Below, one piece after another: positions 62,491 through 64,000 of a DNA stretch of 64,000 bases (its first letter is position 1; each line of letters opens with the position of its first letter). Source of the DNA: Nocardioides agariphilus (GTDB taxonomy: Bacteria; Actinomycetota; Actinomycetes; Propionibacteriales; Nocardioidaceae); assembly GCF_015352445.1 (NCBI RefSeq), contig NZ_JADKPO010000023.1:1-64000 (forward strand). The letters run 5' to 3'. The notes under the pieces were generated by a model. That model did not search any database, was not told where the DNA came from, and worked only from the letters and a program-made list of their open reading frames with translations. Both the position numbers and the translations under genes were made by a program.

Positions 62491-63789
62491 ATGGCTCCCT
62501 CCTCCCGCGCCGGTCGCGACGCCGTACGAGTCGCTGTCGTGGGCGGCAACCGCATCCCGTTCGCCCGGTCCAACGGCGCCTACGCCGAGGCCTCCAACCA
62601 GGACATGCTGACGGCGGCCATCGACGGCCTCGCCGTCCGGTTCGGTCTGGAGGGCGAGCGCCTCGGCGAGGTGGTGGCCGGGGCGGTGCTCAAGCACTCG
62701 CGCGACTTCAACCTGACCCGTGAGAGCGTGCTCGGCTCGAAGCTCTCGCCGCAGACGCCCGCCATCGACATCCAGCAGGCGTGCGGGACCGGTCTCCAGG
62801 CCACGATCCAGGTGGCCAACAAGATCGCGCTCGGTCAGATCGAGGTCGGCGTCGCGGGTGGCACCGACACGACGTCCGACGCGCCGGTCGCGATCAGCGA
62901 CAGGCTGCGCAGGAAGCTGATGAAGGTCAACAGCGCTCGCGACACCCGCGGACGACTGATGGCGCTGGCCCAGATCCGGCCCGGCGACATCGGGCTGTCG
63001 ATCCCGCAGAACTCCGAGCCCCGCACCCGTCTCTCGATGGGCGAGCACGCGGCTCTGACCGCACTGGAGTGGAAGATCACCCGCGAGGACCAGGACGCGC
63101 TGGCGGCGGCGTCGCACCAGCATCTCGCCGCGGCGTACGACGCCGGGTTCCTCGACGACCAGCTCACGCCGTTCCGCGGCCTCGAACGCGACCAGAACCT
63201 GCGCGCCGACTCGACGGTCGAGAAGCTGGCCACGCTCAAGCCGGTGTTCGGCAAGGGGGAGGCCGCGACCATGACGGCCGGCAACTCCACGCCGCTGACC
63301 GACGGAGCCTCGACCGTGCTGCTGGCCTCGGAGGAGTGGGCCGCGGCTCGTGGCCACGAGCCGTTGGCCTTCGTGCGGGCCTCCGAGACCGCGGCCGTCG
63401 ACTACGTACACGGCGGCGAGGGGCTGCTGATGGCGCCCGCCTACGCGGTCCCACGGATGCTCGAACGCGAGGGCTTGACCTTGCAGGACTTCGACTTCTA
63501 CGAGATCCACGAAGCGTTTGCCTCCCAGGTGCTGGCCACGCTCAAGGCGTGGGAGGACCCGGTGTTCTGCAAGCAGCGCCTCGGCCTCGCGGAGCCGCTG
63601 GGATCGATCGACCGGTCGAAGCTCAACGTCAACGGCTCGTCACTCGCTGCCGGTCACCCGTTCGCCGCGACCGGAGGGCGCATCGTCAACGTGGCCGCCA
63701 AGCTGCTCGCACAGAAGGGCTCCGGGCGAGCCCTGATCTCGATCTGTGCGGCCGGCGGCCAGGGCGTCGTGGCGATCCTGGAGCGCTAG
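62491..63789 (+). CDS. fadA2: Acetyl-CoA acetyltransferase / thiolase (FadA2-like)
   Basis: A 432-residue thiolase. C98 in DIQQACGTGLQA is the acyl-enzyme nucleophile; the second catalytic set is EIHEAFA (His near 344) and the C-terminal SICAAGGQG, with GHPFAATGGR. It condenses or cleaves acyl-CoA in fatty acid metabolism. Divergent from the FabG4-like gene with 97 bp between, where AGTT-GT-AACT (62399-62408) forms a small dyad at the FabG4 side. Placement next to fabG4/htdX supports the symbol. Confidence 0.92.
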   Translation: MAPSSRAGRDAVRVAVVGGNRIPFARSNGAYAEASNQDMLTAAIDGLAVRFGLEGERLGEVVAGAVLKHSRDFNLTRESVLGSKLSPQTPAIDIQQACGTGLQATIQVANKIALGQIEVGVAGGTDTTSDAPVAISDRLRRKLMKVNSARDTRGRLMALAQIRPGDIGLSIPQNSEPRTRLSMGEHAALTALEWKITREDQDALAAASHQHLAAAYDAGFLDDQLTPFRGLERDQNLRADSTVEKLATLKPVFGKGEAATMTAGNSTPLTDGASTVLLASEEWAAARGHEPLAFVRASETAAVDYVHGGEGLLMAPAYAVPRMLEREGLTLQDFDFYEIHEAFASQVLATLKAWEDPVFCKQRLGLAEPLGSIDRSKLNVNGSSLAAGHPFAATGGRIVNVAAKLLAQKGSGRALISICAAGGQGVVAILER

Positions 63790-63803
63790 TGCCTCGCGGG
63801 GTA

Positions 63804-64000
63804 CTAGGCGCTGAGCTGCCCCTTGGCCGCGGCCAGCGCAGTCGCGACCATGTACTGCTTGACCTGCTCGGCGCTGATCTCGCCGACCTCGGGCACGCCG
63901 GGCGCCGACTCGCGGATGACCAGGCCTGAGCGGGCGAGCATCAGTGCGCCCAGGCCGCTGGCGTACAGCGTGTTGGCCAGCAGTGTCGGGTCCTTGACCT
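63804..64000 (-). CDS. C-terminal part of a TetR-family regulator (runs off the window)
   Basis: The minus-strand frame ending in TAG at 63806-63804 reads about 65 residues: DPTLLANTLYASGLGALMLA, SGLVIRESAPGVPEV, and EQVKQYMVATALAAAKG. This looks like the ligand-binding C-terminus of a TetR/AcrR regulator. The DNA-binding end lies beyond the window. It faces the thiolase and ends 14 nt from it. It may control the lipid genes beside it, which is inference. Confidence 0.7.
   Translation of the reverse strand, partial: VKDPTLLANTLYASGLGALMLARSGLVIRESAPGVPEVGEISAEQVKQYMVATALAAAKGQLSA

Overview
This window reads as chromosomal DNA from a high-GC actinobacterium, most likely a Nocardioides-like member of the Propionibacteriales. 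That placement is inferred from the very high GC in third codon positions, frequent GTG starts, many ATGA/GTGA-coupled operons, a DUF222/13E12-type HNH endonuclease gene, mycobacterial-type SOS boxes (TCGAAC-N4-GTTCGA), and a thiolase/FabG4/MaoC arrangement also known from mycobacteria. No rRNA, tRNA, CRISPR array, complete insertion sequence or prophage was seen.

Layout. 1-3564: a NarL-type two-component system facing a small membrane protein. 3565-4081: a gene-poor gap with hairpins and a probable gene remnant. 4082-10471: a nitrogen-oxide-type cluster holding a TehA/SLAC1 channel, a hemerythrin-DUF2249 protein, a three-Cys HTH regulator, a membrane protein, and an 878-residue membrane/cupredoxin/NirK fusion. 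10543-14934: a small ORF, an AfsR-like regulator with an apparent one-base frameshift, and a divergent methyltransferase. 14940-19179: small membrane proteins, a VanZ-like protein, a CYTH protein and aconitase behind a palindromic operator. 19169-29487: an S9 peptidase, then a tightly coupled oligopeptide-type ABC operon ending in a Rieske oxygenase and a sarcosine-oxidase-like flavoprotein. 29541-31957: sigma factor, cognate membrane protein and arylamine N-acetyltransferase. 32011-40040: small membrane protein, beta-lactamase-like hydrolase, SOS-controlled HNH gene and four hydrolases/peptidases. 40155-43807: ABC-2 exporter, GNAT, an SOS-boxed gene of unknown function, and a NUDIX gene behind a 13-bp tandem repeat. 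43817-50772: a large ATPase regulator, an ABM/SnoaL-like protein, a second methyltransferase paralogous to the one at 13795, and dxs. 50765-54390: second sigma/membrane-protein pair, sulfotransferase-like gene, and a VOC-ArsR-AHSA1 operon. 54528-64000: homocysteine methyltransferase, APC transporter, PAC2 protein, TesB, secreted M23 peptidase, the htdX/fabG4/fadA2-like lipid genes, and the 3' end of a TetR gene.

Three themes stand out. First, the region at 4082-10471 looks like a self-contained nitrite/NO module in which one polypeptide carries a quinol- or heme-type membrane part, an electron-transfer cupredoxin and the catalytic nitrite reductase. Second, two ATPase-regulator plus methyltransferase modules of shared descent lie about 34 kb apart. 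Third, many starts have no Shine-Dalgarno sequence and carry a TAnnnT -10-like hexamer 6-8 nt upstream, so leaderless transcription is probably common here. In two of these cases a LexA box sits inside the promoter.
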